Source: RECM01 sp047921215 (lineage in GTDB: Bacteria; Bacteroidota; Rhodothermia; Balneolales; Cyclonatronaceae). From it: DNA of 64,000 bases. The notes under the pieces were generated by a model. The model made no database searches. It worked only from the letters and a program-made list of their open reading frames with translations, and was not told where the DNA came from. The DNA lies in contig JBLRWO010000001.1 in NCBI GenBank assembly GCA_047921215.1, positions 200,104 through 264,103 on the forward strand, read 5' to 3'. Shown one piece after another: positions 7,850 to 17,228 of this stretch (position 1 is the first letter of the stretch; each line of letters starts with the position of its first letter). The translations under genes and the position numbers were made by a program.

Positions 7850-9425
7850 CACAACCCTCAGGGACGGGACCCAGGGCGAAGGAATCTGCTTTTCCGCCGA
7901 GGACAAGCTGAGGATCGCCCGCAGGCTCGACACGTTCGGTATACACTATATCGAGGGTGGTTGGCCGGGCTCCAATCCGAACGATCTGCGATTCTTTGAG
8001 AAGGCGCGCCGCGAGCACTTCCGTCACGCACGCATTGTTGCATTTGGGAGCACAATGCGATCCGGAGGCCGCGTCGAGGAGGATGCCAATGTGCGCGCCC
8101 TCCTCGAAGCGGAAACCCCAGCGGTTTCTGTATTCGGAAAGAGCTGGCTGCTTCATGTGGAGCAGGCACTGGCCATTACACCCGACGACAACTTACATCT
8201 GATCCGGCAGACGGTAGCCTACCTGAAAGCACATGGTAGAGAAGTGATCTACGACGCAGAACACTTCTTCGATGGCTATAAAAGCAACCCCGGCTACGCT
8301 GTCGCCACGCTGATGGCGGCTGCCGAAGCCGGAGCAGATGTACTTACACTCTGCGACACCAACGGGGGCACCCTGCCCTCCGAGATTGCCGCAATTGTGG
8401 TCGATGTGGTATCAAAGACTGAGACCCCGATTGGCATCCATACCCACAACGACTGCGAACTGGCGGTAGCCAATTCCATTGTTGCTATTCAGAACGGATG
8501 CACCCTTGTTCAGGGAACCATCAACGGCTACGGTGAGCGCTGTGGCAATGCCAATCTCTGCTCCATCATCCCGAACCTGCAGCTCAAACTCGGCTATGAT
8601 GCTGTTCCCCATGAAAACATGAACCAACTCGCCTCACTCTCCCATTTTGTGAGTGAACTGGCCAACATGGCACCTGCCAGTAATCACGCATTTGTCGGCA
8701 AAAGCGCATTCGCCCATAAAGGCGGCATCCATGTGAGTGCCGTCATGAAAAATCCTGAAACCTACGAACACATTGCCCCGGAGCAGGTGGGCAATGAGCG
8801 CAGGGTACTCGTATCCGATCTTTCGGGGCGCAGTAATGTACTCTACAAGGCCAGGGAGCTTGATTTCGATCTGGATGTGGATAAAGAGACGGCATCCTGC
8901 ATTGTTAAGGAATTAAAAGAGCTCGAAAACAACGGATACAACTACGAAGCGGCCGATGCATCTCTTGATCTGCTCATCCGCAGGCACACCGGCAGCGAGG
9001 ATGCGATATTTGGTATCGAGGGTTTCCGCCTGCTGGTCGAGAAAGATGAGGCCAACAACATGCGATCGGAAGCTACTATCCGTGTTTCGGTTCACGGTGT
9101 AACCGAGCATACCGCAGCCGAGGGATGCGGCCCGGTACACGCCCTCGACATGGCCATGCGGAAAGCCCTGAGCAAATTCTTCCCTGAAATCGAAGATATG
9201 CAGCTCAACGACTATAAAGTGAGGGTACTCAACGAACAGGAAGGCACCCGCGCCCGTGTTCGTGTACTCATCGATTCCGGCTGCAAATCGGCCACCTGGG
9301 GTACGGTTGGTGTATCCGACAACATCATCGATGCAAGCTGGCAGGCTCTGATGGAAAGCTACGCCTACTTCCTGTACCATTACGCGAAAACAACCCATAA
9401 CAGCATCAAACAGAAAGTATCATGA
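7818..9425 (+). CDS. cimA: Citramalate synthase
   Basis: Condenses acetyl-CoA and pyruvate to (R)-citramalate, the entry to the threonine-independent isoleucine route. At 535 aa it has the DRE-TIM barrel (LLFDTTLRDGTQGEG; metal-binding HTHNDCELAVANS) and a C-terminal dimer/regulatory domain of the LeuA type (from about residue 400). The phrases GWPGSNPND and FFDGYK separate citramalate synthases of the TIGR00977 kind from isopropylmalate synthases. Its ATG (7818, or 7821) is 32 nt inside ilvC; it ends by overlapping leuA by 4 nt (ATGA). LeuCD and LeuB downstream can take citramalate on to 2-oxobutyrate. Confidence 0.93.
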   Translation: MMPKQSILLFDTTLRDGTQGEGICFSAEDKLRIARRLDTFGIHYIEGGWPGSNPNDLRFFEKARREHFRHARIVAFGSTMRSGGRVEEDANVRALLEAETPAVSVFGKSWLLHVEQALAITPDDNLHLIRQTVAYLKAHGREVIYDAEHFFDGYKSNPGYAVATLMAAAEAGADVLTLCDTNGGTLPSEIAAIVVDVVSKTETPIGIHTHNDCELAVANSIVAIQNGCTLVQGTINGYGERCGNANLCSIIPNLQLKLGYDAVPHENMNQLASLSHFVSELANMAPASNHAFVGKSAFAHKGGIHVSAVMKNPETYEHIAPEQVGNERRVLVSDLSGRSNVLYKARELDFDLDVDKETASCIVKELKELENNGYNYEAADASLDLLIRRHTGSEDAIFGIEGFRLLVEKDEANNMRSEATIRVSVHGVTEHTAAEGCGPVHALDMAMRKALSKFFPEIEDMQLNDYKVRVLNEQEGTRARVRVLIDSGCKSATWGTVGVSDNIIDASWQALMESYAYFLYHYAKTTHNSIKQKVS

Positions 9426-10630
9426 AACGACAGATCCAGATTTTCGACACCACCCTGCGCGACGGAGAACAGTCGCCGGGATTCAGTATGAATGTGAAAG
9501 AAAAACTGCGTCTGGCACTACAACTGGAAAAGCTCGGCGTTGATGTGATTGAGGCCGGTTTCCCCATCAGCTCGGAGGGTGATTTTCGTGCGGTAAAAGA
9601 GATTTCTGCGGCCATTAAACATTCGACCGTAGCAGGTCTTTGCCGTGCCCGGCATGCTGATATTGACCGGGCCTGGGATGCGCTCCGTTTTGCCAGTAAA
9701 CCCCGTATCCATACCTTTATTGCCACATCCGACATCCACATGGAGCACAAACTCAGGAAAAACCGGCCGGAAGTGCTCCGCGATGCGGTCGATGCGGTAA
9801 CACATGCCAGGCAATACTGTGATGACGTCGAATTTTCGGCCGAGGATGCCACCCGGAGCGATCCGGAGTTCCTGTTCGAGATATTCGAGGCCGTTATATC
9901 GGCCGGTGCAACGGTGATCAACGTGCCGGATACAGTGGGCTACGGTCTCCCCTGGGAATTCGGCAAACTGATTACCGATATCCGTGAGCGGGTGCCCAAT
10001 ATCGACCAGGCTGTGATCAGTGCCCACTGCCACAACGATCTCGGATTTGGTGTGGCGAACTCAATCATGGCCGTTCAGAACGGTGCGGGCCAGGTTGAGT
10101 GCACCATCAACGGGATCGGCGAGCGGGCGGGCAATGCCGCCCTTGAGGAGATCGTGATGGCCATGAGGGTGCGACACCTGGAATTTGAGTGCGATACCCG
10201 GGTGAACCAGGAGGAGCTCTATCCCACCAGCCAGATGCTCACCCGGATTACCGGGATCGGAGTACAGCCCAACAAGGCGATCGTCGGGGAAAATGCCTTT
10301 GCACATGAAGCCGGCATCCATCAGGACGGGATGCTCAAAAACCCGCTTACCTACGAAATTATGACGCCGCGGTCGGTTGGTGTACCGGAGAACAAGCTGG
10401 TACTCGGAAAGCACTCAGGCCGCAACGCACTGAACGAGCGGCTGAAACATCTCGGTTTCGATTTTTCACGCGACGAGCTGAACAAGGTGTATGAAGGCTT
10501 CATCCGCATAGCCGACGAGAAAAAGGTTGTGCTCGACGAAGACCTTGTAAATCTTTCCACCAACGGCGTTACGGAGCTGGGGAGCAGGTTTATACAGCAG
10601 AATATGCAGCATTATCTGAATAAGTATTGA
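9422..10630 (+). CDS. leuA: 2-isopropylmalate synthase, short form without regulatory domain
   Basis: Condenses acetyl-CoA with 2-oxoisovalerate, committing carbon to leucine. The DRE-TIM barrel is clear (IFDTTLRDGEQSPG, HCHNDLGFGVANS, NGIGERAGNAALEE, ENAFAHEAGIHQDG, LGKHSGRNAL). The protein is 402 aa, about 110-120 residues shorter than the ~520-aa enterobacterial enzyme, and stops after the linker subdomains. The C-terminal domain that binds leucine is absent, and the stop at 10628-10630 is followed by repeats, not by coding remnants. Short LeuA proteins are known in Bacteroidota, so this is probably natural. It overlaps cimA by 4 nt. Confidence 0.93.
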   Translation: MKRQIQIFDTTLRDGEQSPGFSMNVKEKLRLALQLEKLGVDVIEAGFPISSEGDFRAVKEISAAIKHSTVAGLCRARHADIDRAWDALRFASKPRIHTFIATSDIHMEHKLRKNRPEVLRDAVDAVTHARQYCDDVEFSAEDATRSDPEFLFEIFEAVISAGATVINVPDTVGYGLPWEFGKLITDIRERVPNIDQAVISAHCHNDLGFGVANSIMAVQNGAGQVECTINGIGERAGNAALEEIVMAMRVRHLEFECDTRVNQEELYPTSQMLTRITGIGVQPNKAIVGENAFAHEAGIHQDGMLKNPLTYEIMTPRSVGVPENKLVLGKHSGRNALNERLKHLGFDFSRDELNKVYEGFIRIADEKKVVLDEDLVNLSTNGVTELGSRFIQQNMQHYLNKY

Positions 10631-10764
10631 GTAGTGAGTGTTGAGTATTGGGTAGTGAGTAGTGAGACATCAGACATCAGACAAAACACTTGAGATATCA
10701 GATATGAGACATCAGACATCAGACTTGAGACATCAGACATCAGACATCAGACTTGAGACTTTCA
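10631..10764 (+). repeat. Short-word repeat array after leuA
   Basis: A 134-nt stretch made of repeated words: GAGTATTGGGTAGTGAGTAG first, then seven copies of ACATCAG (10667-10680, 10709-10722, 10730-10750) separated by TTGAG or TATGAG. Related words occur after leuC (12218-12250) and upstream of the MFS gene (18741-18785). It lies inside the operon between leuA and leuC. The remaining 147 nt before leuC show no gene. Not a CRISPR array: units are too short and there are no unique spacers. Confidence 0.8.
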
Positions 10765-10911
10765 GATTCTTGTTGACGGATACTGGAAACCGGTGCTGTT
10801 TGCAGGATGTGGTATTGTATTTTGGAACGTACCGGTGAGCCGGTTTGGTGATTTGAGAACAGAGAACAGAAATTTTATAACATTCCATTTTAAACCACGA
10901 GTAAATCAGAG

Positions 10912-12219
10912 ATGACCCTTACAGAAAAACTGCTTGCCCGGGCTGCGGGTAAAAAATCGGCCGATCCCGGAGATAATATCTGGGTGGATGTTGACGTATT
11001 GCTTACCCACGACGTTTGCGGGCCACCCGCCATTGGCATCTTCAAAAAACAGTTCGGTGAGAATGCGAAAGTATGGGACAAAGACAAGCTGGTGATCATC
11101 CCGGATCACTACATCTTTACCAAGGATACGTACGCCAACCGGAACATCGACATCCTCCGGGAATTTGCCAAAGAGCAGGATCTTCCCCACTACTACGATG
11201 TGGGTACCGACCGGTACAAGGGCGTGTGCCATGTGGCGCTTCCCGAGGAGGGTTTCACCCGGCCGGGCGAGATTCTGTTCGGTACCGACTCCCACACCTG
11301 TACAGCGGGTGCTTTCGGTCAGTTTGCTACAGGCATCGGAAATACGGATGCCGCATTCATCATGGGTACCGGCAAACTTTGGGTGAAAGTACCCGAAACC
11401 ATGAAATTCATATTTGAGGGCGAGATTCCATCCTATATCATGGCCAAGGATCTCATCCTGCAGATTATCGGCGACATTGGCGTTGACGGGGCCACTTACC
11501 GTGCCATGGAATTTGCCGGCGACGGCGTGATGCGCATGGATATGGAAGGCCGGATGACGCTCACCAACATGGTGATCGAAGCCGGAGGAAAGAATGGTGT
11601 TATCGAACCCGATGAGGTAACCTACAATTACGTTCGTCAGCGCACCGACAAGGAGTTTCATCCTCTTTTTAACAGTGATGATGCGAAGTACCACAGCGTA
11701 CGGGTGTTCAAATCGCAGGATCTTGAGCCGATGGTGGCCAAGCCCCACTCGCCAGACAACAAGGCAACTGTGAGCGAGGTGAAGGGCACTAAGCTGACCC
11801 GGGCCTATATCGGATCATGTACCGGCGGTAAATTGTCCGATTTCGTGGCGGCAGCGCGTATAATCGACGGTCATCAGGTGGGTTTGGATACCTACGTTGT
11901 TCCGGCCACAACCCAGATAGCAAACGAGCTGTACACCGAAAAAGTGAACGGCCGCACACTTATCGACATCTTTGCCGGTGCGGGCTGCAAAATCGGCCGG
12001 GCATCATGTGCAGCCTGCCTCGGCGGTCCGAGCGATACCTTCGGCCGCCTTCAGTCCGACGAGATATGCATCTCTACCACGAACCGGAATTTCCCCGGCA
12101 GGATGGGATCGAAAGCAGCCCAGGTCTACCTGGCATCGCCCTACACCGTAGCGGCTTCGGCCATCACCGGAGTGATCACGGACCCACGCGACTACCTGCC
12201 CGTAGAGACCACAGCGTGA
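10912..12219 (+). CDS. leuC: 3-isopropylmalate dehydratase large subunit
   Basis: The catalytic [4Fe-4S] subunit that isomerises 2- to 3-isopropylmalate (and probably citramalate to methylmalate). 435 aa. Cluster ligands are visible in TDSHTCTAGAFG, YIGSCTGGKLSDF and GRASCAACLGGPSD. Its length and end (RNFPGRMGSKAAQVYLASP) fit the short homoaconitase-like/archaeal-type LeuC rather than the 466-aa enterobacterial type. It is separated from leuA by a repeat-rich 281-nt gap and from leuD by 190 nt, unusually loose for an otherwise overlapping operon. Confidence 0.95.
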   Translation: MTLTEKLLARAAGKKSADPGDNIWVDVDVLLTHDVCGPPAIGIFKKQFGENAKVWDKDKLVIIPDHYIFTKDTYANRNIDILREFAKEQDLPHYYDVGTDRYKGVCHVALPEEGFTRPGEILFGTDSHTCTAGAFGQFATGIGNTDAAFIMGTGKLWVKVPETMKFIFEGEIPSYIMAKDLILQIIGDIGVDGATYRAMEFAGDGVMRMDMEGRMTLTNMVIEAGGKNGVIEPDEVTYNYVRQRTDKEFHPLFNSDDAKYHSVRVFKSQDLEPMVAKPHSPDNKATVSEVKGTKLTRAYIGSCTGGKLSDFVAAARIIDGHQVGLDTYVVPATTQIANELYTEKVNGRTLIDIFAGAGCKIGRASCAACLGGPSDTFGRLQSDEICISTTNRNFPGRMGSKAAQVYLASPYTVAASAITGVITDPRDYLPVETTA

Positions 12220-12250
12220 GTAGTGTATTGAGTATTGAGACATCAGACTT
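12218..12250 (+). repeat. Repeat words after leuC
   Basis: GAGTAGTGTATTGAGTATTGAGACATCAGACTTG-type sequence starting at the leuC stop, sharing the TGAGTATTGAG and ACATCAGACTTGA words of the array after leuA. The rest of the 190-nt leuC-leuD gap contains an imperfect CGCGGGCACCTGTGCCCG palindrome (around 12329-12346) and no gene. Confidence 0.65.
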
Positions 12251-12409
12251 GAATCTGACGGTTGGCACCAACCGGGTACCTGCGAGAGTCCGGAGTGAAA
12301 CGGAGGACCTCGAAGAGTTCCCGGTACGCGGGCACCTGTGCCCGCAACCAACCTGAAACACCCCTTTAACCAACAGCCCTCAGGGCTTTGAATTGACTAA
12401 AAAACATCT

Positions 12410-12961
12410 ATGAAAATCAAAGGAAAAGCATTCGTGCTTGGCAACGATATTGACACCGATCAGATCATACCGGCCCAGCACCTCGTATACAGCTTAGAAA
12501 ACCCCGAGGAAAAGAAATTCTACGGCCGTTATGCCCTCTCAGGCGTACCTGATATTCAATCGGGCCTGCCAGAAGGCAACATTCCCTTTTCGCGCGAAGA
12601 TGAGTTCGAATCGGACTACACCATCATCATTGCCGGATCCAATTTCGGATGCGGCTCATCCAGAGAACATGCCCCGTTTGCCCTTCAGGTGGCCGGAGCC
12701 CGTGCAGTGGTAGCCGAATCGTATGCACGCATTTTCTACCGGAATGCTGTAGACGGCGGCTTTGTGGTGCCCTATGAATCCGATGTGAAACTGAACGACA
12801 AAATCAGAACCGGCGATGAACTGGTGATCGACCGGGAAACGGGTTTTCTCTACAATGTTACCACCGGTGATGAATTCCGGCTCCGTGATCTCGGCGATGT
12901 GGCTGAGATTATCGATGCAGGCGGAATATTTGAATATGCACGTCTAAAGAAAATGGTCTGA
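12410..12961 (+). CDS. leuD: 3-isopropylmalate dehydratase small subunit
   Basis: The swivel subunit pairing with LeuC. 183 aa, with the family motifs GNDIDTDQIIPAQHL at the N-terminus and GSNFGCGSSREHAP in the middle, followed by VVAESYARIFYRNAVDGG. The length fits the short type that partners with archaeal-like LeuC. ATG at 12410; leuB starts 2 nt after the stop. Confidence 0.96.
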   Translation: MKIKGKAFVLGNDIDTDQIIPAQHLVYSLENPEEKKFYGRYALSGVPDIQSGLPEGNIPFSREDEFESDYTIIIAGSNFGCGSSREHAPFALQVAGARAVVAESYARIFYRNAVDGGFVVPYESDVKLNDKIRTGDELVIDRETGFLYNVTTGDEFRLRDLGDVAEIIDAGGIFEYARLKKMV

Positions 12962-12963
12962 CA

Positions 12964-14073
12964 ATGAAAAAAAGAATAGTAAGCCTGCCCGGTGACGGAA
13001 TCGGGCCGGAAGTTAACAACCAGGCGATCCGGGTACTTAAAGCCTGCGCAGAAATCGCCGGTTTTGAGGTCGAAATAGATGAACACGACATTGGTGGCGT
13101 TTCCATAGACAAACACGGCATGCCCCTCACCGAATCTGCCATTCAGGCGTGTAAGGCAGCCGATGCCGTACTGCTCGGAGCCGTTGGCGGTCCCAAATGG
13201 GACAACCTGGAGGGGCATCTCCGTCCGGAGTCCGGATTGCTGGGTATCCGCAAAGCCCTGGGGCTCTTTACAAATCTTAGGCCCGTCAAAGTATTTGACG
13301 CACTCAGGGATGCATCCACACTCAAGCCAGAGGTGATTACCGGAGTGGATCTGCTGGTGGTTCGGGAACTTACCGGCGGACTTTATTTCGGTCAGCCGAA
13401 AGGACCGCGCACCATTGATGGTCGTGAGGATGTGGTCGATACGATGGCCTATACCGAGGCGGAAGTGGAACGGATCGTGCACGCCGCTTTCAGGCTGGCC
13501 GGAACCCGGCGCAAAAAGGTTACCTCTGTCGACAAGGCCAATGTTCTGGCAACATCACGCATGTGGCGGAACGTTACGGAGCGTGTGGCGGCTGACTATC
13601 CGGACATTGAACTTGAACACATGCTGGTTGATAACTGCGCCATGCAGCTTGTTCGCAATCCGCGTCAGTTCGATGTGGTGGTTACCGAGAACATGTTCGG
13701 CGACATCCTGAGCGATGAAGCCGCCATGCTGACCGGGTCAATCGGGATGCTGCCCTCGGCCAGTCTTGGCGAAGGCGGCGGTTTGTATGAACCGGTTCAC
13801 GGGTCCGCCCCCGACATCGCTGGCCAGAACAAGGCCAACCCCCTTGCGGCTATCGCTTCGGTTGGTCTGATGCTCCGCTATTCATTTGGCGAGCACGATG
13901 TGGCCGATCTTCTCGACAAGGCCCTTGAAGGGATACTTTCCCGAGGCTGGCGTTGCGCCGACATCCCGCTTCACGCAACCGTGATACTGGGTACGGAGGA
14001 GATGGGCGACGCTGTTGTCGAAGATCTGAATGATTTTGCCAGGCTCAACAACGGAGCGAAAGAAGTCGTCTGA
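12964..14073 (+). CDS. leuB: 3-isopropylmalate dehydrogenase
   Basis: Oxidises and decarboxylates 3-isopropylmalate, and in the citramalate route 3-methylmalate, with NAD and a divalent metal. 369 aa. Visible are LPGDGIGPEV at the N-terminus, GAVGGPKWDN, LRPVKVFD with the LDH-type VVRELTGGLYFGQPKG, the metal site NMFGDILSDEA and NAD-binding GSAPDIAGQNKANPLA. It closes the ilv-leu operon and is followed within 40 nt by a hairpin with a T-rich tail. Confidence 0.97.
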   Translation: MKKRIVSLPGDGIGPEVNNQAIRVLKACAEIAGFEVEIDEHDIGGVSIDKHGMPLTESAIQACKAADAVLLGAVGGPKWDNLEGHLRPESGLLGIRKALGLFTNLRPVKVFDALRDASTLKPEVITGVDLLVVRELTGGLYFGQPKGPRTIDGREDVVDTMAYTEAEVERIVHAAFRLAGTRRKKVTSVDKANVLATSRMWRNVTERVAADYPDIELEHMLVDNCAMQLVRNPRQFDVVVTENMFGDILSDEAAMLTGSIGMLPSASLGEGGGLYEPVHGSAPDIAGQNKANPLAAIASVGLMLRYSFGEHDVADLLDKALEGILSRGWRCADIPLHATVILGTEEMGDAVVEDLNDFARLNNGAKEVV

Positions 14074-14112
14074 AATATCCCCATCCCCTTCGTTCAACCC
14101 GTTCGATCAACT

Positions 14113-14163
14113 GCCGGTATTTCCGTGAATGTAATTGCGGATATACCGGCTGTTTTGTTTTTA
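14113..14163 (+). terminator. Intrinsic terminator of the ilv-leu operon
   Basis: GCCGGTAT (14113-14120) pairs perfectly with ATACCGGC (14143-14150), with an inner TCCG/CGGA pairing, followed by TGTTTTGTTTTT. It starts 40 nt after the leuB stop and is the only convincing terminator in the operon. The remaining ~230 nt to the next gene show no other gene. Confidence 0.8.
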
Positions 14164-14394
14164 CACTATTGCATCTGTTGTTCTGTTGCGGTCGAAGGTC
14201 TTTCCCGGGATTCTCCGGCTTTGAATCTCACACCGTTTCTGCCCGCTGTTATCCGTTGAGCACGAAGTGAATCGTACCAGTTCAAACTCTCCGGGGCTTC
14301 TTAAAAACATTTTAATGTTTGCGGCGAACGAAATCCTTTTCATTTCGCATTTTGCAAGTCAGCTTAACATAACAACCAACTAATCTGAACAACT

Positions 14395-15006
14395 ATGAAA
14401 AAACATGCAGGCATACTAACCATACTGTTAGCCGTATTTACATTTGTCTCCTGTGACAGTATCACCGATTCTGCCACACAGCTTGATGAATCAAGAGCTG
14501 CCAACAGGGGCAACGCAGTTTCCGAAGCTGCCAAAATCGACCGCGTTGCTTCCATCCTTGACGTCGCCGCGTCTAACCCTGATTTCTCAATTCTGGCACA
14601 AGTCGTCGTTTTTGCCGGTCTGGATGAAGCGCTTGATGCCAATCGTCAACTCACCGTATTTGCACCCACCAACGACGCATTCGTTGCACTGCTTGGTGAT
14701 CTTACCGAGATTTTTGAACTCGAAGAGCCACTGACCCTCGAAGGACTTTTGGTTGAGGGAAACACCGACCTGTTAACCAGTGTGCTGCTCTATCACGTAG
14801 CACCGGGCAGAAGATATGCCCAGTCCGTAATCTCATCGGGCCGTGTTAACACACTTCTCGAAGAATTTGCTTATGTACAGGCTAACGACGAAGATGGTTT
14901 CGAGATCGGAAACAACGGCCGTTTTGCCAACATTGTCGCAACAGATATCGCTGCTCGCAACGGTGTAATTCATGTTATAGACCGTGTATTGCTCCCACCA
15001 ATGTAA
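14395..15006 (+). CDS. Fasciclin (FAS1) domain lipoprotein
   Basis: A 203-aa exported protein. Residues 1-20 form a lipoprotein signal ending FVSC (Cys20). One FAS1 domain follows, with LDEALDANRQLTVFAPTNDAFVAL-type H1 segment (about residues 79-100; key residues TVFAPTNDAF), the YHVAPG segment, and the closing H2 box ARNGVIHVIDRVLLP. FAS1 domains mediate adhesion or matrix contacts. It is a single gene with its own terminator 96 nt downstream. Confidence 0.9.
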   Translation: MKKHAGILTILLAVFTFVSCDSITDSATQLDESRAANRGNAVSEAAKIDRVASILDVAASNPDFSILAQVVVFAGLDEALDANRQLTVFAPTNDAFVALLGDLTEIFELEEPLTLEGLLVEGNTDLLTSVLLYHVAPGRRYAQSVISSGRVNTLLEEFAYVQANDEDGFEIGNNGRFANIVATDIAARNGVIHVIDRVLLPPM

Positions 15007-15101
15007 TTGAATGATGTACATGACATCAGGTTCAGCAGCTTGGAAAATGACGAATCGAATTACCCTAAGAGACTGCTAACTAATTGTCTTTATATAATCT
15101 T

Positions 15102-15137
15102 ACGCAACGCTCAACTCCGGGCGTTGCGTTTTTTTTG
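15102..15137 (+). terminator. Intrinsic terminator after the fasciclin gene
   Basis: ACGCAACGC (15102-15110) and GCGTTGCGT (15121-15129) form a perfect 9-bp stem with a 10-nt loop, followed directly by a run of eight T. The textbook shape makes this the clearest terminator in the window. Confidence 0.92.
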
Positions 15138-15264
15138 CTCACATCTACCCTGATAGTGACAAAATTTTCCCTTGTCTTTGCCTGTTCACACAGTGTATCA
15201 CAACTGTAAACATTTTTTTACGAAATCCGGTGAACCTGAATGCAGTGCTTTCCGTTAACATTGC

Positions 15265-16407
15265 ATGTCTGCACTCATAAAATTTTTCATTTTAATCGCA
15301 CTTTCAGGCTGGTGCAACAACAATTCCGGGACTTACAGCGGGAGCCGCAACACCACTGATGATCAAGTTACAGGCAAACAATTTGCTGATGATCGATCGG
15401 ACAGCATGATCACCACCCTGCCGGATGACCAGAACGCCCGGAACGGGCTGAATGCCACACTTCGGACGGATATATCAGACGATGATCTGGAACAGGCCAT
15501 TCGGTCCATTCGGGAACTGTCATCCTTCATTCTGTACCGCGACGGGGATATCCTGAAAGAGATTTACGATAACAATGGATCGGCGAACAAACCATCTAAT
15601 ATCAAGTCGGCATCCAAAAGTATTCTGTCGGCCCTCACTGGGATTTCATTGGACCTTGGTTACATTGAAAGCATTGATGATCCTGTATCCCGGTATCTGC
15701 CCGGATATTTCGAGAGTATTGATGACTCTCTCAAAAATGGAATTACGGTAAGACATCTGCTGATGATGAATTCCGGATTGCGTTCCACGAGCTTTCGCAA
15801 TTACGGCGCCTGGGTGGTTAGCCGCGACTGGGTCGGTTACGCTATCCAGGGTCCGCTGAATAACCCTCCCGGAACAACCATGACATACAGCACCGGCGAC
15901 ACCCATATCCTCTCGGCTGTTTTAGCGGAAGCATCCGGCTTGAGTACCAGGCAGCTGGCGGAACGGTATCTATTTGGCCCGATGAACCAGCGGATCGGAG
16001 GCTGGGACCGCGATCCCCAGGGATACTTCTTTGGCGGCAACAATATGGCCCTCAGCCCCTATGCCCTGCTCGAGTTTGGAAAACTCTATCTTAACGGCGG
16101 AAGTGTAAACGGTGTACAAATACTTGATCCTGAATGGATACAGAAATCACTTACAATCTACCAGCGCAGCATCAGCTTTAACAGCCGGCGGCACGATTAC
16201 GGGTACCTTTGGTGGTACAACACCTTTGCCGGCCATGAGGTCTGGTTTGCATGGGGCTACGGCGGTCAATACCTGTTCCTGATCCCCGAACTTAATGCAG
16301 CCGTAGTGCTCACAGGAAATCCCGACACCCGTTCCAGGGGCATGAACAATCGTATTTATTCCATCCTGGAAACCAGCATCATACCCTATCTGGCTTCTTC
16401 AGACTAA
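15265..16407 (+). CDS. Exported serine hydrolase of the beta-lactamase/class C family
   Basis: A 380-aa protein with an N-terminal hydrophobic signal segment. The active-site SxxK tetrad is SASK (Ser115 and Lys118), the second motif reads TYSTGD (Tyr-Ser-Thr instead of YxN) and the third region is FAWGYGGQY, the pattern of esterase/6-aminohexanoate-dimer-hydrolase-like members rather than true beta-lactamases. Cys17 follows an atypical lipobox (LSGWC), so lipidation is doubtful. Substrate unknown. Single gene on the plus strand between a terminator and convergent genes. Confidence 0.88.
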   Translation: MSALIKFFILIALSGWCNNNSGTYSGSRNTTDDQVTGKQFADDRSDSMITTLPDDQNARNGLNATLRTDISDDDLEQAIRSIRELSSFILYRDGDILKEIYDNNGSANKPSNIKSASKSILSALTGISLDLGYIESIDDPVSRYLPGYFESIDDSLKNGITVRHLLMMNSGLRSTSFRNYGAWVVSRDWVGYAIQGPLNNPPGTTMTYSTGDTHILSAVLAEASGLSTRQLAERYLFGPMNQRIGGWDRDPQGYFFGGNNMALSPYALLEFGKLYLNGGSVNGVQILDPEWIQKSLTIYQRSISFNSRRHDYGYLWWYNTFAGHEVWFAWGYGGQYLFLIPELNAAVVLTGNPDTRSRGMNNRIYSILETSIIPYLASSD

Positions 16408-16503
16408 TACCGGGCCTGCCGGTAACTCAATTCACGAAGTTGTACATTCAGTGCTAACTACCGGCGGCACCATCCCCGTTTCAGCTGCCAAGTTCTGCGA
16501 TTA

Positions 16504-16851
16504 TCACCGCCCTACAATCGCTGCCACCTCACGGGCAACACCAAGATTATAATCAAAGGCAAGTGTTTTATAGTTAACCAGGTCGATGATGGTACCGATA
16601 AAACACAGACCTGCTGTAAACAGGTACAACAGACCCATCCCGATCTGGCCCAGCAGGAAACGCTGAACACCGGCAATAACAAAGAACCCAAGGAGTGTGG
16701 TAAGCAGAATAAGCATCGGATCCTTGCGGCGTGTCAGATAAACGTTGGTAAAGCGACGGGCGGTTTCGTCATCCATATCATTGATTATGGCCTGAACATT
16801 GACCATTTCCTCGCCCTCGAGCTGAGGCATCAGATCGTTTACATTTGGCAT
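16504..16851 (-). CDS. TM2-domain membrane protein
   Basis: A 115-aa protein with an acidic soluble N-terminus (~45 residues), then two hydrophobic segments around FLLGQIGMGLLYLFTAGLCFIG. The loop residues (GVQRFLLGQ..G..YL.T.G....G..ID) match the TM2 family. Function unknown. It lies 17 nt after the DUF2752 gene on the same strand, a common pairing in this group of bacteria. Confidence 0.85.
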   Translation of the reverse strand: MPNVNDLMPQLEGEEMVNVQAIINDMDDETARRFTNVYLTRRKDPMLILLTTLLGFFVIAGVQRFLLGQIGMGLLYLFTAGLCFIGTIIDLVNYKTLAFDYNLGVAREVAAIVGR

Positions 16852-16868
16852 ATTATTTTTCTCCGTTT

Positions 16869-17228
16869 TTATTGGTTGGGTCTGTTAAAAATATACCGGT
16901 TCAATCCCTGGCCGGCGGCCGTATGACTGCCATGATTCGCATTACTGGCCAGGTTTACTGAAATAATCCTGTATCCGATAATCATCAGGGCCGGAATGCC
17001 GAACCAGTGAGCCTGCAGTGATGCGGCAACATTTCCGTGCATCAGATGGGCCATGGAGCGTCCGATACCACAGCCGGGGCACCAGGTAATACCTATATGA
17101 TGGAAAATGCAGAGCGTTATCCCCTCATCTCCCGCCGGATAGGTGAACCATAGCGCTATGAGCGCGACCGTCCAGATTGCGGGCTCACTAAAGTGCATCA
17201 GCTTGTAAGAAAATAACGTCTTATACAT
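16869..17228 (-). CDS. DUF2752 membrane protein
   Basis: A 119-aa protein with the diagnostic WCPGCGIGRSMAHLMHGN segment (about residues 49-66) between hydrophobic spans, which defines DUF2752. The two Cys of CPGC may bind metal or form a redox pair; no function is established. Upstream partner of the TM2 gene. The 213 nt between this gene and the MFS gene hold no recognisable feature. Confidence 0.85.
   Translation of the reverse strand: MYKTLFSYKLMHFSEPAIWTVALIALWFTYPAGDEGITLCIFHHIGITWCPGCGIGRSMAHLMHGNVAASLQAHWFGIPALMIIGYRIISVNLASNANHGSHTAAGQGLNRYIFNRPNQ

Noticed and set aside
10631..10764. Repeat array after leuA as a CRISPR
   Set aside because: Units are 7-14 nt without regular unique spacers, and no cas genes are present.
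14300..14316. AAACATTTTAATGTTT palindrome before the fasciclin gene
   Set aside because: AT-only stem of low stability in an AT-rich stretch, with no second copy; likely chance.
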